64,000 nt of DNA from Mrakia gelida (lineage: Eukaryota; Basidiomycota; Tremellomycetes; Cystofilobasidiales; Mrakiaceae): assembly GCA_024345305.1 (NCBI GenBank), contig BRON01000002.1, forward strand, positions 930,001 to 994,000, given 5' to 3'. The notes beneath the pieces were generated by a model that was not told where the DNA came from, ran no database searches, and worked only from the letters and a program-made list of their open reading frames with translations. Both the position numbers and the translations under genes were made by a program. This document shows positions 1-12,128 of the stretch, one piece after another. Numbering within the stretch: position 1 is the first letter of the stretch; each line of letters begins with the position of its first letter.

Positions 1-557
1 CTCTCACGCCTTCCCCTCCTCGCTCTCTCGTTCGGCTTTGCCGCTTTCAGCCCTCCGTCCGTTTTTAATCATCTCGCCATCAGAGGGGGCTCGCTTTGGG
101 TTGATCGACCCCTGCCTCGGCATTTTTGCTCCTGTAGCTCCTCTGTTTTGAGTACGAGCTCGGCTAACCGCTTCCCGTCCTTGTCGTTTCAGGCAGATCT
201 TCGACCTCTTCGTTTCTCTCCCGCTCTTCTCTCCTCTATGTTTTTACCAGTTCCCTCGCATATCTTTTCTAGCCTGTTTCTCTCGCACGATTGAATCTGA
301 TTCACACCTCTTGAGACGGAGAGACAAGGGCTGAGTTGAAAGCAATCAAAGAGCGAAGGGGAACCCACAAGAAGGGATCGAGAGAGGAGGAGGGGGAGAG
401 GAGAGTGCGCCTTCGCCTCCCCCCCCCCAACTCCCTCTCCTTCCTTCCTTCCCTTCCCCTTCCCCTTCCCTTGCCCCCCTCGTTCTCGACTGCCTCTACC
501 TATCGCTTCCCTCCCTCCTCCTCCACTCGTCGCTCCCAACTTTGGCACTGTCTAAGG
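1..557 (+). promoter_or_regulatory. Upstream region / 5' leader of the CON7-type gene
   Basis: This stretch has no convincing coding exon on either strand. It is rich in pyrimidine tracts, notably 421-480, which is usual for fungal promoters and leaders. A sequence ending in TTTCAG near 191 could be the acceptor of a leader intron. If the region is transcribed, an AUG at 238 opens an 18-codon upstream ORF ending in TGA at 292-294. The frame of the downstream gene stays open upstream of 558 but has no ATG, so 558 is taken as the start. It has A at -3, a favourable context. Confidence 0.45.
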
Positions 558-3500
558 ATGTCGTTTGGGACGTTCGCCTTCTCTCCTCCGATGGAGGATC
601 CTTCTTCGACGTCGTCCTCCTCGTCCCGTTCTACGTCCGTTCACCAGCAGGAAGTCGCAAGACTCAAGACTCCAACAGCAGCCCACCCTTACTACACACC
701 AGGAGGTCCTCCTTCACCACTCTCGTACTCCCCCTTCGCGATGAGTCCTCATCAGTTTGATTCGAACGGCTCTGGTCCGACTCTCAACGAGCTCAACGAG
801 TTCCATCCTCAGCACCTCCCTCCAAACTCATCCTCAACGACCCTCCTCGCTCACTCAAACTACAACCTCAACTCACCCCAACTCGACGACGGCATGCTCG
901 TAAAGTCGGAAGTCCAATCTCCTTACTCGTTTCACCACTCCTCTTCGCACGATTCTGGACTGATGGGAGGAGGCGGAGGGGGACGAACGAGCGAAGGGAT
1001 GGATGGATTTGGGGAGCTCGTCGGTTCAGCCTTTGGGTCAAACGGAATCTTGGAACAAGGGAACAACATGACAGCCTTCGGTTCACTCCCAGCGTTCGAT
1101 CAGACCAACATCCTCGCTCATCGTTCATCCTTCGACCCTCCTTCCTCGGCTTCATCCTTCGCGAGCACCGACAGACCTGGAACAGCAGGAGGAGCAGCAA
1201 CTCTCATCAACATGTCAAGAAGCGGAGCAGTATACGGCGAACCAGGAGCAGGTTACCCAGACGAAGGGTCGGTCATGGTAGCAGGAGGAGGGATCTATCA
1301 AGCTCAGGGTGGGAGCAGGTTCGGAGGAGGGAGCTTTGGAGCAGGAGGAGGAGGAGCGTTCAATTCAGGAGGAGTCGACGAGTCGAGAAGGAGCAGTCCG
1401 TACGATGGAACCAACTCCCCTTCCTCCAACGGATCAACATCTCATCATCCTCATCCTCTACAACAACCCTACCCTTCCTACCTCCGTCAGTACAACAACA
1501 ACAGGTATCCAACCCCTCCCGACGGCATCTCTCCAGCCCAAACCCAACCTTCTTTCGCGGACCTTCCTCCTTCCTCCTCCTCAACCGCGACCGAACCTCC
1601 TCTTCCACTCTTCTACAACACCCAAAACGATCCCTACGCCAACGCCAACGCCTCTCGTCGAGCCTCGGAATCCCACCTCGTCCAGCAGATGTCCCACAGC
1701 TTCTACAACCAAAATCCGGCGGCTTTCCACTCGCCCTCAAACACCCCTCCCCTCGCGACTCCAGCAGCACAAGGTCAACCTCACCAGTACTCCACCCCTT
1801 CCTCAACCTCCTCAGCTCACATCGTCAACCCAAACCTTCGCGTCCAGGTCCCAGCGAGGCGTCCGTCGACCTCCTCCGCCGCTCGTCGTCCCTCGTCCTC
1901 GACTCACGCGCAGAGCTTCGATTCGTCTCAGCAGCAGCACTTCGTCGGTCGACCTCAGCAGCAGCAGAGTTCGAGGATGCAGCAGCAGCCTCATCATCCT
2001 TACGCGATGACGAAGAGGAGGGAGTCGATGGGAGTCGTGCCTTCTTCGACGTCGTCGCAAGGGTACTGGGATCAGGGTGGAGGAGGAACGCTCTCGATGG
2101 GTGGGCAGATGTTCAGTCCGATGGCTGGAGGAGGGTCGTCGATGAGACCTCAGACGAGTGACGGCATCCCAGGAAGTGTGAGTCTTTTTTTCTCTTCATC
2201 TCTCGAGGGTCGAAACGAAAAGGAGGCTTGTGGCGAGAACGAGTCTCGAGGACCCCCCTCAAACTGACACTCCCCGCTTCCCGTTTCCCGTTCTCCCTTC
2301 TTTTCGCCCATGTCCCCCTTGTTTCTCGTTCTTTCAATCGACGCGTTGTCCAGGCCTTGAGCGACTTCTCGGCCATCCCCAACTTCTTCTACCCTCTCGC
2401 TCCCTCCCATTCGACGACCGCTCCTTCGTCGTCCGCGTCGGCGTCCATCTCCCCAGGAAACCTCATCCGACAGCCTTACTCGACGTTCCTCAACACCAGC
2501 TCCGGATCCGACTTCCCTCTCCAACAACCCATCTTCGCTCCTCCTATGCCTACCTCGCGAAGATCCTCCAACGCCGCCCTCACCACGTCGTCCATCCTCC
2601 CCGTCCCTTCTTCCTCCAACTCCAACTCCTCAACCACCACACCTTCGTCGACTCCCTCCTCGTCGTCGTTCAACGGAGGACCAGGGACCTCTCGACCCAG
2701 TACAGCACCCTCGCTCGGTCACAGAGGATCGATCAGCAACAGCAAGCACTCGCTCAACAGCAACGGACTCGTCGTCGTTCCTCCTCACCCTCACCCTCAT
2801 CCTCCTCCTCACCAACTTCTTCCCTCGACGTCCGAAACTCAACAACCCCTCCCAGCAGCCTTCCAACAGCTCCTCACCTCGGAACCTCAGGACGACACCA
2901 AATCCAAGGTCAAGACGCTCATCAAGTCGGAAAGCAACGGTGGGGGTGCGTCGAGTTCAAAGAAGGACAACATCTCCCCCGTCACAGGTCGGCCGAAACG
3001 ACCTCGTAGGAAGGTGAGCATCTCGATCTCGCTTAGGCTGGGAACGATGAGAGCCGAGACCCACGTCCTCCCCTCGCCCCCTTGTCTCGTTGTTTTTGCG
3101 AAACGAGACGTCGAACTGACCGCGAACCTTATCCCTTTCTTTGTTTCGTTCGTTTCTTAGCACGAGGAGGTGGAGAGACTGTATGCTTGCTTGGCTCCTA
3201 CGTGTGGGAAGGCTTATGGAAGTGAGTCAACACTGCGAACGAGCGAAAAGAGGAGAGGGGCGGGGAGGGGAGGGAAGAACAAAGGATTCGTAGGGACGGA
3301 CGTGCTTCGGAGATCCGAGACTTTCTTAGGCTGACTTTTTGGTTGATTTCTTTTGCGCTCTTGTGTAGCGTTGAACCATCTGAACCAGCATATCCTGACG
3401 CAGAACCATGGGGAGAAGAGGACTCCTGCTGGTGAGTTTTTTGGGGTTGGGTTCGAGACGAGAGACGAGGGAGGGAGTGAGCGAAGAGAGCTCGAACGAA

Positions 3501-4416
3501 GCGTGTCGACTGACTGTTCTTGCCTTCGTCCTCTTTCGTTCTCTCAGAGTTCCGAGACCTTCGACGAGCCTGGCGACGCAAGAGGAAAGAGCAGAACGCT
3601 CTCGCTTCCGCTGCCAACAAGCTCGCCAAGTCCAAAGCAGGAGGAGGGAAGGGAGGCGCGTCGACTTCGAAGACGAACGCGAACGCCAACGATGGACGAC
3701 GAGCTTCAACCGGAGGAGCAGGAGCCGCAGGACCGTCGACGGACAAGCTGGGAAGGAGACGAAGCTCAGCTACCAGTGGAGGACTCGGAGACGACGACGA
3801 CTCAGATTCAGACGAGGACTACTCGGATCAGGACGAACCTTCCTCCTCTCACCCTCAATCCCACCAGCAGCAGCAGCAACTCATCGTCCCCTCCGTCCTC
3901 TCACCCACCTACCCTTCTTCCTCCTCGAACTCCAACTCCTCCGGTTCCCACCACAACCCCTTCGACGCTCCTTCCTCGTCGTCCTACCCTCCCAACAACA
4001 CCTACCAACAGCACCTCTCCCTCTCCTCCGGATCCACCTCCCCTCTCGACCCCCACATGCCTTTCTTCTCCGGCCCTCCCTCATCAACATCCTTCTCCCC
4101 AGCTCAGACCTACTCTAACGGAACACCAGACTTCAACCATTGGGCGTTCACCACCTCCTCCACGTCGTCCGAACCGGCGAGCCTCCCTCCTCCTGCCACC
4201 CCTGGAAGCTCGTCGTACCGAAACGGAGCAGGAGCAGGGTCGGGGCTGGTTCACTCATCTGGGTTCAGCCCTACCGCCACCGCTGCTTCCTCGGGGTCGG
4301 CGACGCTCGTCGTCTCGCCTCAGCAACAGCAGACGGGACCGATGGGACGTCCAAGGAGGATCGGGACCAGGAGGAGTAGCGTGAACTATACGATTGAGGA
4401 GACGTTTGAGGTGTAG
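558..4416 (+). CDS. CON7: CON7-type C2H2 zinc-finger transcription regulator
   Basis: Spliced product of about 1090 residues from five exons: 558-2177, 2354-3013, 3161-3221, 3369-3431 and 3548-4416. The first 760 residues are low-complexity, rich in Ser, Gln, Pro and Gly. A single C2H2 finger of form C-x4-C-x12-H-x5-H follows (about C770, C775, H788, H794). It reads YACLAPTCGKAYG then TLNHLNQH and is split across two introns. A basic block (EFRDLRRAWRRKRKEQ) comes next, then another Ser-rich tail. Finger plus basic block is the arrangement of fungal CON7 regulators, which control morphogenesis and cell-wall genes in filamentous ascomycetes. Splicing at these points restores the finger exactly, so the exon model is well supported there. 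DNA targets and role in this yeast are inferred from the family. The long disordered arms differ from ascomycete members. Confidence 0.85.
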
Positions 4417-4942
4417 GGGGCTCGCTTTGGTTCTCTAGACTCTTTTTCTTTGGCTTTGGCTTTGCCTCTCTCTTCGTTTGTTTCGCTCGCGTTTTGGCTT
4501 TCTTGGGTTTCTCTCCGGTTCTTCTGTCTCTTTTCGTTTCGTTCCGTTTCTCTCAAACCAGTGTATCGATTACTGAACAAATCAAAAATTACCTTAAGTA
4601 CCTTAGACCTTTCTCTCTCTCCTGCCTTCTTTGTTTTCGTTCGTTCGTCTCTTTCTTGGGTCTTTTCTCGCTTCGCCTCGTTTCCTTTCTCCTGGGTCAC
4701 CTTCGTTCTCGTTTTCGTTTGGTTTTCGCTGCTCTCTCTCGTCCTATCCCCCCCGTACCCCCCTTTCACGACACAAGTTTGCCTTTTAGCTTATTGATGC
4801 CCGGCCTTTCTCTGTACGTTCGAGGAAGGGAGGGAGAGACAGGGGGACGACGCGTTGGGGTCGACGAGCTTGAACACGAAACGAGAGAGCACTATTGGGG
4901 GGGAGGACGATAGAGAGGGCCATGCAAGAGAGTGGGAGGGTC

Positions 4943-4983
<41 letters not shown>

Positions 4984-5283
4984 AACTAAGAGACTGAAAG
5001 AAGAGCGAGGGGGAAGCGTCCATGCGTCGGGCTGTTTTGGAAAGTCGCCTCGACTCGACTCGACTTGACTCGACCAGCGAGGGGCAAAGCGATGCGATAG
5101 CTAGGAAGGTAGAGATGCAAAGGGAGTGGATCGGCTTGGGGTGTATAAGCGAAACAAGTCCAAGAAAAAAAATGCAGCGAGAGAGAGGGAAGTGTCCGTG
5201 ATGCGGAGCAAAGCGTGAGCGAAAGATTGATCTAAAGTATCGGAGTGAGCGAGGAGATGCGAGGAAGAGAGCCGAGGGGATGT
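4417..5283. other. Convergent 3' intergenic region
   Basis: This lies between the stop of the CON7-type gene on the plus strand and the stop of the KRE6-type gene on the minus strand. I find no exon with a recognisable product. The first part is T-rich, as expected for 3' UTR and termination signals. It also holds the AG microsatellite listed separately. Confidence 0.6.
4944..4982. repeat. (AG)n dinucleotide microsatellite
   Basis: About 18 uninterrupted AG units in the shared 3' region of two convergent genes. It is likely length-polymorphic between strains. No function is implied by the sequence. Confidence 0.95.
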
Positions 5284-8200
5284 TTAGCATACGTCCTGTG
5301 AACAGGAAAAAAAATGGAGGGGGAGGAAGGGAAAGGAGTCAGCGAGGGGGAGGCGCTGATAGACGCGTCGAGAAAGGAGAGACGACGAACGACGAGGCTG
5401 TTCCTAGGTTTGGGAGCTGAGTTGGTCATCTAGGAGGGAAAGGAAGAAGAAGGGGTTAGTGAGAGTCTCTTTCGGAGAGGGTGGGGGGAAAAAAGAAGGG
5501 TCGTACTTGGTCCCACTGAAAGAAGAGAAGAGAAGAGAAAGGACGGGAGGGAGGGAGGGAGGATCAGTCGTTGGTTCGAAGTCGAACGCGAGAGCGAGAG
5601 CGGAGAGGACTCACCGTGGTGATGTTGGGATCGTAGTACGCATCTCGGTATCGCTCGATGTAGGCGGCTGTAGGGTGATGGTCGGGATCGCATCCGATGT
5701 CCTTGCGAGACGGGTCCTCTGCGACAAGAAAGCAGAAAGGGGAGGGTATCAGCTCGGTTCGAGACGACGCGTTGAAGCCGAAGTCAACGTCACTCACGGT
5801 AGAAACGGACGTAGTCCACCGACATGTGCACAGGCCAGAGAGCTGCGAGACCTTCCAAGTCGAGAGGCTGCAAGCAAGAACGAGAAAGAAGACGCGCGTT
5901 AGTTTGCGACTCGAGGAGGACTTTTGTCGGGCCGCTGGGACTTACTCCGAAGTTTCGAGAGATGGCCAAGTTGAAGAGGATGTACTGAGGTGAGAAGGAA
6001 TATGGGTGTCAGTCTCGAATCGCGCAACATCGACCTTCGTTCGTTCCCTCCTCCTCGACTCACCATCGGCTCCTCCGCGACAGGTCGATTTCCGAGTCCT
6101 GCCTCCTCGTTCGGACCCATACCTCCATCGGTGAAGGTCCAGGAAAGCACGTCGTCGTTGAACCACTTGATGTAACCGTCAGAGCCCGTTTGATATCTGG
6201 AGAGAAGGGGGAGGAGGATCAGCTCGGGAGAATGAACGATGGAGGACGAGATTCGAGTCGAAAACTCACTCGTAGGCGTAAACAGCGAAGCAACCACCCT
6301 CAGCTCCCGCACGCGTCGTCTCGTAGCAGTCCTGATTCGTGATTCCGATGACCGATCCAGATTGCTGAGGAAGGAAGAGGGAGAAGAGTCAGCGAAGGTC
6401 GAAGGAGATTCGAACCCGACGCGGCGCTCACTTGATAGACTCCTCCCTGGTAGGTGTTGAGGTAGGCGAGATCGGGGTCAACGATATCCATGTGCGTTGC
6501 GCTGGGAAATGAGGGAAGGCAAACTGGTTAGCGAAAAGCACTCGCGACACGTCGAGCGCAACTTCCCGTCCTTCCCTCGGCGGGGCTTCCCTCTCGCTCC
6601 TCCTCCCTCGACTAAGAATGAAATAACGTACTTGTCCCATTCGTAGTGGGGATTAAACGGAGCCCATTGAACACTAAGCGAGACTTCCCCGATCCTCGTC
6701 TCGGCGTTGGTTTGAGCTGAGGAGGGAGAAGAAGAAAGGTCAGCGAACGCGAGGAGAAAACGAAGGCTGTCGCGACCTACCTTCGATAACGTCAATCTCA
6801 GGAGCACTTCGACCGACCCAGGTACCGTCGGGATGCTTGGGACCAGGATGAGTCTCGTCGTTTGGCTGTGATGATCGAAGGAAGACGTCCGTCAGCTTCG
6901 CGTCTCGAGCTACCACTCGGAAGTCGAGGACTCACGCAAGTGCATCTCGAGAGCCTCTGACCAGGCATGTAACTGAGCTCGAAGTTGAAGTCCTCCGAGT
7001 TTCCACTGGTGAGCGCGATAGCTGGTTCTCCGTTCATCGTTTGATTCGGCAGAGTTCCAACGTCGCACGAGTCGTAACTGTACGGCCATAGCCCATCGAG
7101 GGTTCCTCCGTATCCGACTCGTCCGAGGTTTCCCATCGTCCAGAAAGCTGAAGCCAAGGAAAAACCGGGTCAGAGCTTGAAAGACGAGAGGGTGCGAAGC
7201 GAGTTCGAACTGTTCGTCCCTCCTTTGGACCCTCCTTCGTTTTCGCGACGAACTTACCAGGCCAAAGACCATACACCCTAGCTCGTCCAGGCAGTTGGAT
7301 TGAAGCCTCGAGACGTCCTCCTCCACTGAAGCAGAACTTGTTCCAGCTCTGAAGCGAAGCTCCGAGGTAGTCGAGGTTGTTCTTGGGGATCTCCGCGAGT
7401 TCGAGGACAAGGTTTCCACCCTTCGTCGAGAGCTGACGATGGTCGTACCACTCCAGATCATTCGTTCCCCAAGCGTGAAGGTCAATCGACTCCCAGTAGC
7501 TGAAGTAAAAGAGACGTGAAGGGGAGAAAAAACGGGGACGCGACGTCAGTCCGTTCGCAAAACGACGACGGCAAGAGAGGCGAGGGCTCACGGGTCATCT
7601 CCAGGATAGAAGGTACGACCTGTTCGAAAAGTGAAGAGAGTCAGTCGATATCGATGGAAGGAAGAGGCGCAGAGTAGATACTCACCTTCCTCGTTGAATC
7701 TGAACGCGAGAGAGGGGGACAAGGGTCAGTCGACGTTGAGCAAACGAAACGAAACCAGAGCGTTCGAATACCCACTCGTCAGAGAACATCAACTCCCACG
7801 TCTCTCCGTTGTCGGCTACGACGGTATACGCATCCTCGGGTGTATCCCTGTCGATGAGTTCGAACACTGAAAAAGGGAAACGCGTGAGAAAGCGATCCTC
7901 GAGAGACGCGTCGAACGGGAGGTGCGGACTCACTTCCGATCATCTGAGGTACTTGACCACTCGCGTTGATTCCACCGAGACTGTGAGCGAGGGAAAGAAG
8001 TGAGTTGAAGGATAGGAAGGCACTCGCGAGAGAGCGAGAGAGCGAGACAGAACGAGACGAACTTGAACGCTCCGAGAGTGTTCGACGTCCGTTTCGAGTA
8101 CTGAAAGAACAAACACAGTCAGCTTTAGTCAGTCTTGAGCGTTCAGGAGATAGGCTAGAGGTGGATAAAACTCACCTCTGTGTAGATCGGGTATCCAGCG

Positions 8201-9221
8201 CTGTTTTGGGGAAGCAACAAGATCCGAACAAAGGGAGGGGTCAGCCGGAAAGGGTCGAGACTTGGCGAGGAGAAGGAGGACGACGAGGACTCGCAAGAGC
8301 ACTGAGGGAGACGAGGGAGAGAACTATGATCAGCTTTATATCGTTCGCAGTCAGGTAGAGACAGCGACTCACTGAGAAGAGCCAAGATGAGAATCGCAAG
8401 GCATCCTAAGTTCATCACACCACGAGGGGTGAAGATCGAGCCTCCCTTGTCGTTCTTCCTGTCTCGTTTCGCATCAGGGTTGTGCAGGTAGTCGTCCGCC
8501 TCAGGTCCCTCGTCTCCCCAGTAGCTAGGATCCGAAGGTAGCGCGTACTGTGACCAACATTCGAAAAAGGATCAGCGGTGAGGTTTCGCGACCAACGGAG
8601 CGTCGAACTGAAAGTCAACTCGATGACTTCGAGAAGAAAAGCTCACCTTCTCCGAAACGGTGGTCGCTTCTCCGATGGAACCAGATCGGTAGGCTCTAGA
8701 GGAAGATGTGGAAGGCTTGGAAAGCGGTGAAGTTCGAGGGGGGGTCGAAGGTCAGCTCTCGAGGGGAAGGAAAGAGGGGGAGGTGAGGGGTGGGAGGGAG
8801 GCGAGTGAAGAAGGTCGAGGAGGGGGAAACTCACTTGGTAGCTCCTCGAGCTGCTGCCACTGATGGATTCCCTCATGTCTGAAGACCCAGCTGCCAGTAA
8901 GGGAGCTCCAAACTGTCCTCTCGAGCTCGAAGACATCGAACCGACGACCGGCGAGCTACTGTAGTCGTGGATCGATGAGGACGAGTCTCGCATCATCCGA
9001 GCTCGTTCGTCCGATGGGCCACTGTTGGGGAAGTAGAGGTCGCGAGATGGAGTGTCCGAGTAGGAGGAGTGCATCTCCGAGGAAGACGAGCGACCTTGAG
9101 GGTCTCGAGAGCTCGAGAAGGAAGGGGAGGGATGGGGGAAGGAGGACGAGTCGTTCGCGAGGCCGGTGTTGCTGAAAGCGTAAGAAGTTGGTGGTTTTGA
9201 TCGCGCCTTGGCTGGTGGCAT
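5284..9221 (-). CDS. KRE6: KRE6/SKN1-family beta-glucan synthesis protein (GH16 fold)
   Basis: A 22-exon gene giving 688 residues by my splice model. The N-terminal 195 residues are Ser-rich and cytosolic, ending in the family block DDYLHNPDAKRDRKND. A signal-anchor helix follows (about 195-217, MNLGCLAILILALL onward), then a lumenal GH16-type domain. That domain has WYD and LWPAFWTMGNLGRVGYGG blocks and the catalytic-type ExDxxE motif EIDVIE (E468, D470, E473). The C-terminus is KPRNSLVDVC, which matches the family only if a 12-nt last exon (5284-5295) is used. A 7-nt exon (8295-8301) and a 14-nt exon (7686-7699) are also needed to keep conserved sequence in frame. KRE6 and SKN1 are Golgi/ER type II membrane proteins needed for beta-1,6-glucan in the yeast wall. 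Enzymatic activity is not settled for the family. Confidence 0.93.
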
Positions 9222-9737
9222 ACGAGAAGGAAGGTGCGGTTGAAGTGGTGGTGGTTTGGGGGTCGAAATGAAGGTGGACAGCAAAGGAAGGAGGTCGTTG
9301 GAGAGAGCAAAAGAACGAGGGGAGGGAAGCTTGGGCTGAGAAGCGATCCCTTGGCTCTCTCGAAGGGGCCTCCATTCCTCTCCTCCCTTCAGCAGAGAGT
9401 TTTCAGGTCCATGCGCTTTTGAAGCGTTGCGTTCAGCTACGAGGCAGCCAGTCAATGGATTGGGCGGCCGGCAGGAAGTGGGTGGTGGGAGAGGGGAGAC
9501 GAGAGAAGGAAGGGCCTTCGAGTTGAGCTCGGCTTCTCGCGTCTCTCCTCCTTCTCCGCGAAACAGCTCAGTCGTTCGCCGTCGCCCAGAGCTGTTGTCA
9601 ATTTTCTCGCAGCTCGAGCAGAGAAAGGTCGTCATGATGATAATGATACAGAAGGTGAAAACGGTCAAAGCGGAAGACGGCGAAAAAAAGAAGGTCGTGG
9701 GGGAGGGAGCTAAGCAGGTCGAGACACGCGTCGAGCT
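9222..9737. other. Intergenic region between two tandem minus-strand genes
   Basis: This contains the promoter and 5' leader of the KRE6-type gene and the 3' end of the formate dehydrogenase gene. Open frames here give no recognisable product. No TATA box or operator stands out. Confidence 0.5.
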
Positions 9738-11775
9738 TTACTTCTTCGCAGGCTGAACGTCGTTTCCGCTCTCGTCTCGTTGACCATAGGCTCGAGTCGC
9801 ATACTGTTTTACAGGGAGAGTAACGTTGATCAGTAACGGTGGTTAAAAAGGAGAGAAAGGTTCTTTTTCTTCTTCTCACCTTTCCCTTCTCTACGATAAC
9901 GTTGGCCTGCTCGATAGGCTGTCCCTTGAAGAAGGCGTCGAGAATTGACTGTGTACCATCTGCGTATCGTCTGAATTAAGAGTGGGAACGAGTCAGCAGG
10001 TGTCTCGAAACGAGAGAAGGAAGACGCGTCGACTTACTTCTGAGCATCGAGCGTAGTTCCCGAGTAGTGAGCGACCATGCCGTTTCCTCCTCCGAGAGGG
10101 TTCTTCATGGTCCTCCAAGGGTGCGTGGCAGGAGAGGGCTGCTTCTCCCAGACTGAGGGACGTCGAGGAAGAGCGAAAAAGATCAGAACCGAGAAGCTCA
10201 ACTCGCCTTCTCGCTCCTCTCCATCCTCTTCGTCGAAAGCACTCACCATCTCCGGCGTAACCATTGATGTGTCCATTCTCGAGGGCTGTCTTGACCGCTT
10301 GAGTGTCGCAGATGGCACCTGCAAAAAGAAAAAGAAGGACAAAACGATCCGTCAGCGACGTGCCCGTCCCACAAGCTTCGAAGGAGCGAAGGGGAAACTC
10401 ACCTCGAGCTGTGTTGACGAGCCAAGCTCCTTTCTTGAAGTGCTTGATCATCTCGAAGTCGATGAGGCCGCGAGTCTTGTCGTGAAGAGGGCAGTTGACC
10501 GTCACGACGTCGCACTGGAAACGAAGAGAGGCCGCGTCGAGTCAGCGTTGAGATCGTCGAGACAGAGAGGGAAGCGACATGTTCTCACCTGAGCAAGCAT
10601 ATCCTCGAGCTTCTCGACTCGTCGGCACTTGAGAGCGTCGGAAGCGTGCTTGGGAAGAGGGGCGTAGTCGAACTGTAAACAAGGGGAGAAGAGTCGTTTA
10701 GCGAGATCGCGAAGGGAAGAGGGTGAGAAAACGGGCGGCTTACGTAGAGGAGCTCCTTGCAGTCGAATGGAACGAGTCGTTGAAGGACTGCAGCCCGAAA
10801 AAAAGAAGATGAAAGGTCAGCGAACGAAGCGACGACGCGTCGATCCTTTCTTCCTTTTTCGCACTTACCTCGGTATCCAATTCGTCCAGCCCCGATGGTA
10901 CCGACGACCTTCCCTTCAAGATCGAATGCGTTCCTCGCTACCGCGGCGACGTCCCAGTCCCCTCGCTCGATCTGCTCGTGAGCGGCTGAGAAACGAAAGC
11001 GAAAGGTCGAAAGTCAGGTCGCGATGTCGAAGAAAAGGAACACGAGAGCCGCGAGCACAAGGACTCACGAGTGTAGTTCCGCACGAGTAGAAGAATCGAC
11101 ATAACGACATGCTCTGCGACCGAGACGACGTTGGATCCAGATACCTCAGCAACAGTTATCGATCTAAGGTTTGCAGCGTCGAGGTCGACGTGGTCCGATC
11201 CAACTCCAGCAGTGACGCAGAGCTTGAGCTGAGGCGACTTCTCGACGGAGAGAAGATCGGCCGTGAGGTACGCCTGATGAATAGAAGCGTGGTCAGGATC
11301 CGAAGAGCGAAGAAGCGAAGAGCGAAGGAAGGTTGAAGCTCACAGGATGGAAAGGTGTCGAGATGAGGACGTCGGCCGTGAGCAGCTCCTTCTGGAAGAC
11401 AGATCCAGGTCCTTCCTTGTCAGTGGTGACTACGAGCTCGTGGCCGTTGTCCTTGAGCCAGGACTCAATGCCGAGCTGAGGAGAGAGACGAAGATGAAAG
11501 GAAGGAGGAGATGGAAGAAGGTCGGCGTCAGTTTCGAGCGACCGAGGCGAGATCCTTTCCTCGATCAGATTTATCTCGTAGGAGAAGGATTTCAGGCTCA
11601 CCTTGTTCTCGGTCGTTCCCAGAAGTCGAGGCTCTTCCTCAGCAGACTTTCCCCCGCTGTAGAGCACCATAAGAACCTGAGGAGGAGGGAGGGAGGGAAG
11701 GAAAGCCAAACCACCGAGATCGAAGTCAACCGCCGCAGGCTCGAAGAAGGAGAGATGACAAGAACTCACTTTCAT
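9738..11775 (-). CDS. FDH1: NAD-dependent formate dehydrogenase
   Basis: Twelve exons give about 372 residues, the usual length. The first coding exon is only six bases (MK, 11770-11775). The protein oxidises formate to CO2 with NAD, normally as a cytosolic homodimer, and serves formate detoxification and one-carbon metabolism. The N-terminus [10 protein letters not shown] is typical of fungal enzymes. The Rossmann motif GAGRIG is at about 171-176. Residues known to be catalytic in the Candida boidinii enzyme fall at the same numbers: R258 in NTAR, D282 in GYAGD, Q287 in VWEKQ and H311 in MVAHYSG. The stop follows QPAKK and there is no SKL-type peroxisomal signal. Every splice site used is GT-AG and restores family sequence, so this is one of the safest calls in the window. 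Confidence 0.96.
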
Positions 11776-12128
11776 TGTTAAGCGTTGAGGTTTGAAGGTG
11801 GGTTTGGATGGATTGGGTGGTAGTGGTGGTAATGGTGGTTGGAGAAGAGAGAGAAGAGACGAAAGACGACTGACCTTTTGACGAAAGTAAAAGGGAGCGA
11901 GGTCAGGTCGAGGTCACGAAGCTCGTCCTGAACCGGATGTTTTGGCCCTCCCGATTTATCGGGCCTCTGGAAAATCAGCTTTGACGCGTTCTGGTTGATG
12001 AGAATAGATGCTGGGCGACGAGATCCAGCCTGATACGACAGGTGGAGGTCGGGAATGGGCGGAACGACAACGAAGGGACGAGAAGGGTGGTCGTGAAAGG
12101 TCATCTTCGAGCGAATTCGTCCTCTGAG
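11776..12128. promoter_or_regulatory. Promoter region of formate dehydrogenase
   Basis: This region lies upstream of the formate dehydrogenase start and downstream of the likely end of the Hsp70-like gene. A minus-strand open frame covers 11778-12104 but resembles no family and has no splice support. I treat the region as promoter and leader. A CTGACTCAG string near 12125-12133 could act as an intron acceptor, leaving open a leader intron or a further exon of the upstream gene. Confidence 0.4.

Noticed and set aside
5232..5390. Extended C-terminus of the KRE6-type protein reading VRRLSFLDASIS to a stop at 5232
   Set aside because: Splicing a GTTCGT intron to a 12-nt last exon gives NSLVDVC, which matches the family end, whereas the extension matches nothing.
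10018..10030. GACGCGTC copies as MBF cell-cycle promoter sites
   Set aside because: Most copies are inside introns of unrelated housekeeping genes and few lie in promoters, so a simple MluI cell-cycle box explanation does not fit.
11778..12104. Minus-strand frame upstream of formate dehydrogenase as a gene
   Set aside because: It has an ATG but no family resemblance and occupies the formate dehydrogenase promoter and leader position.
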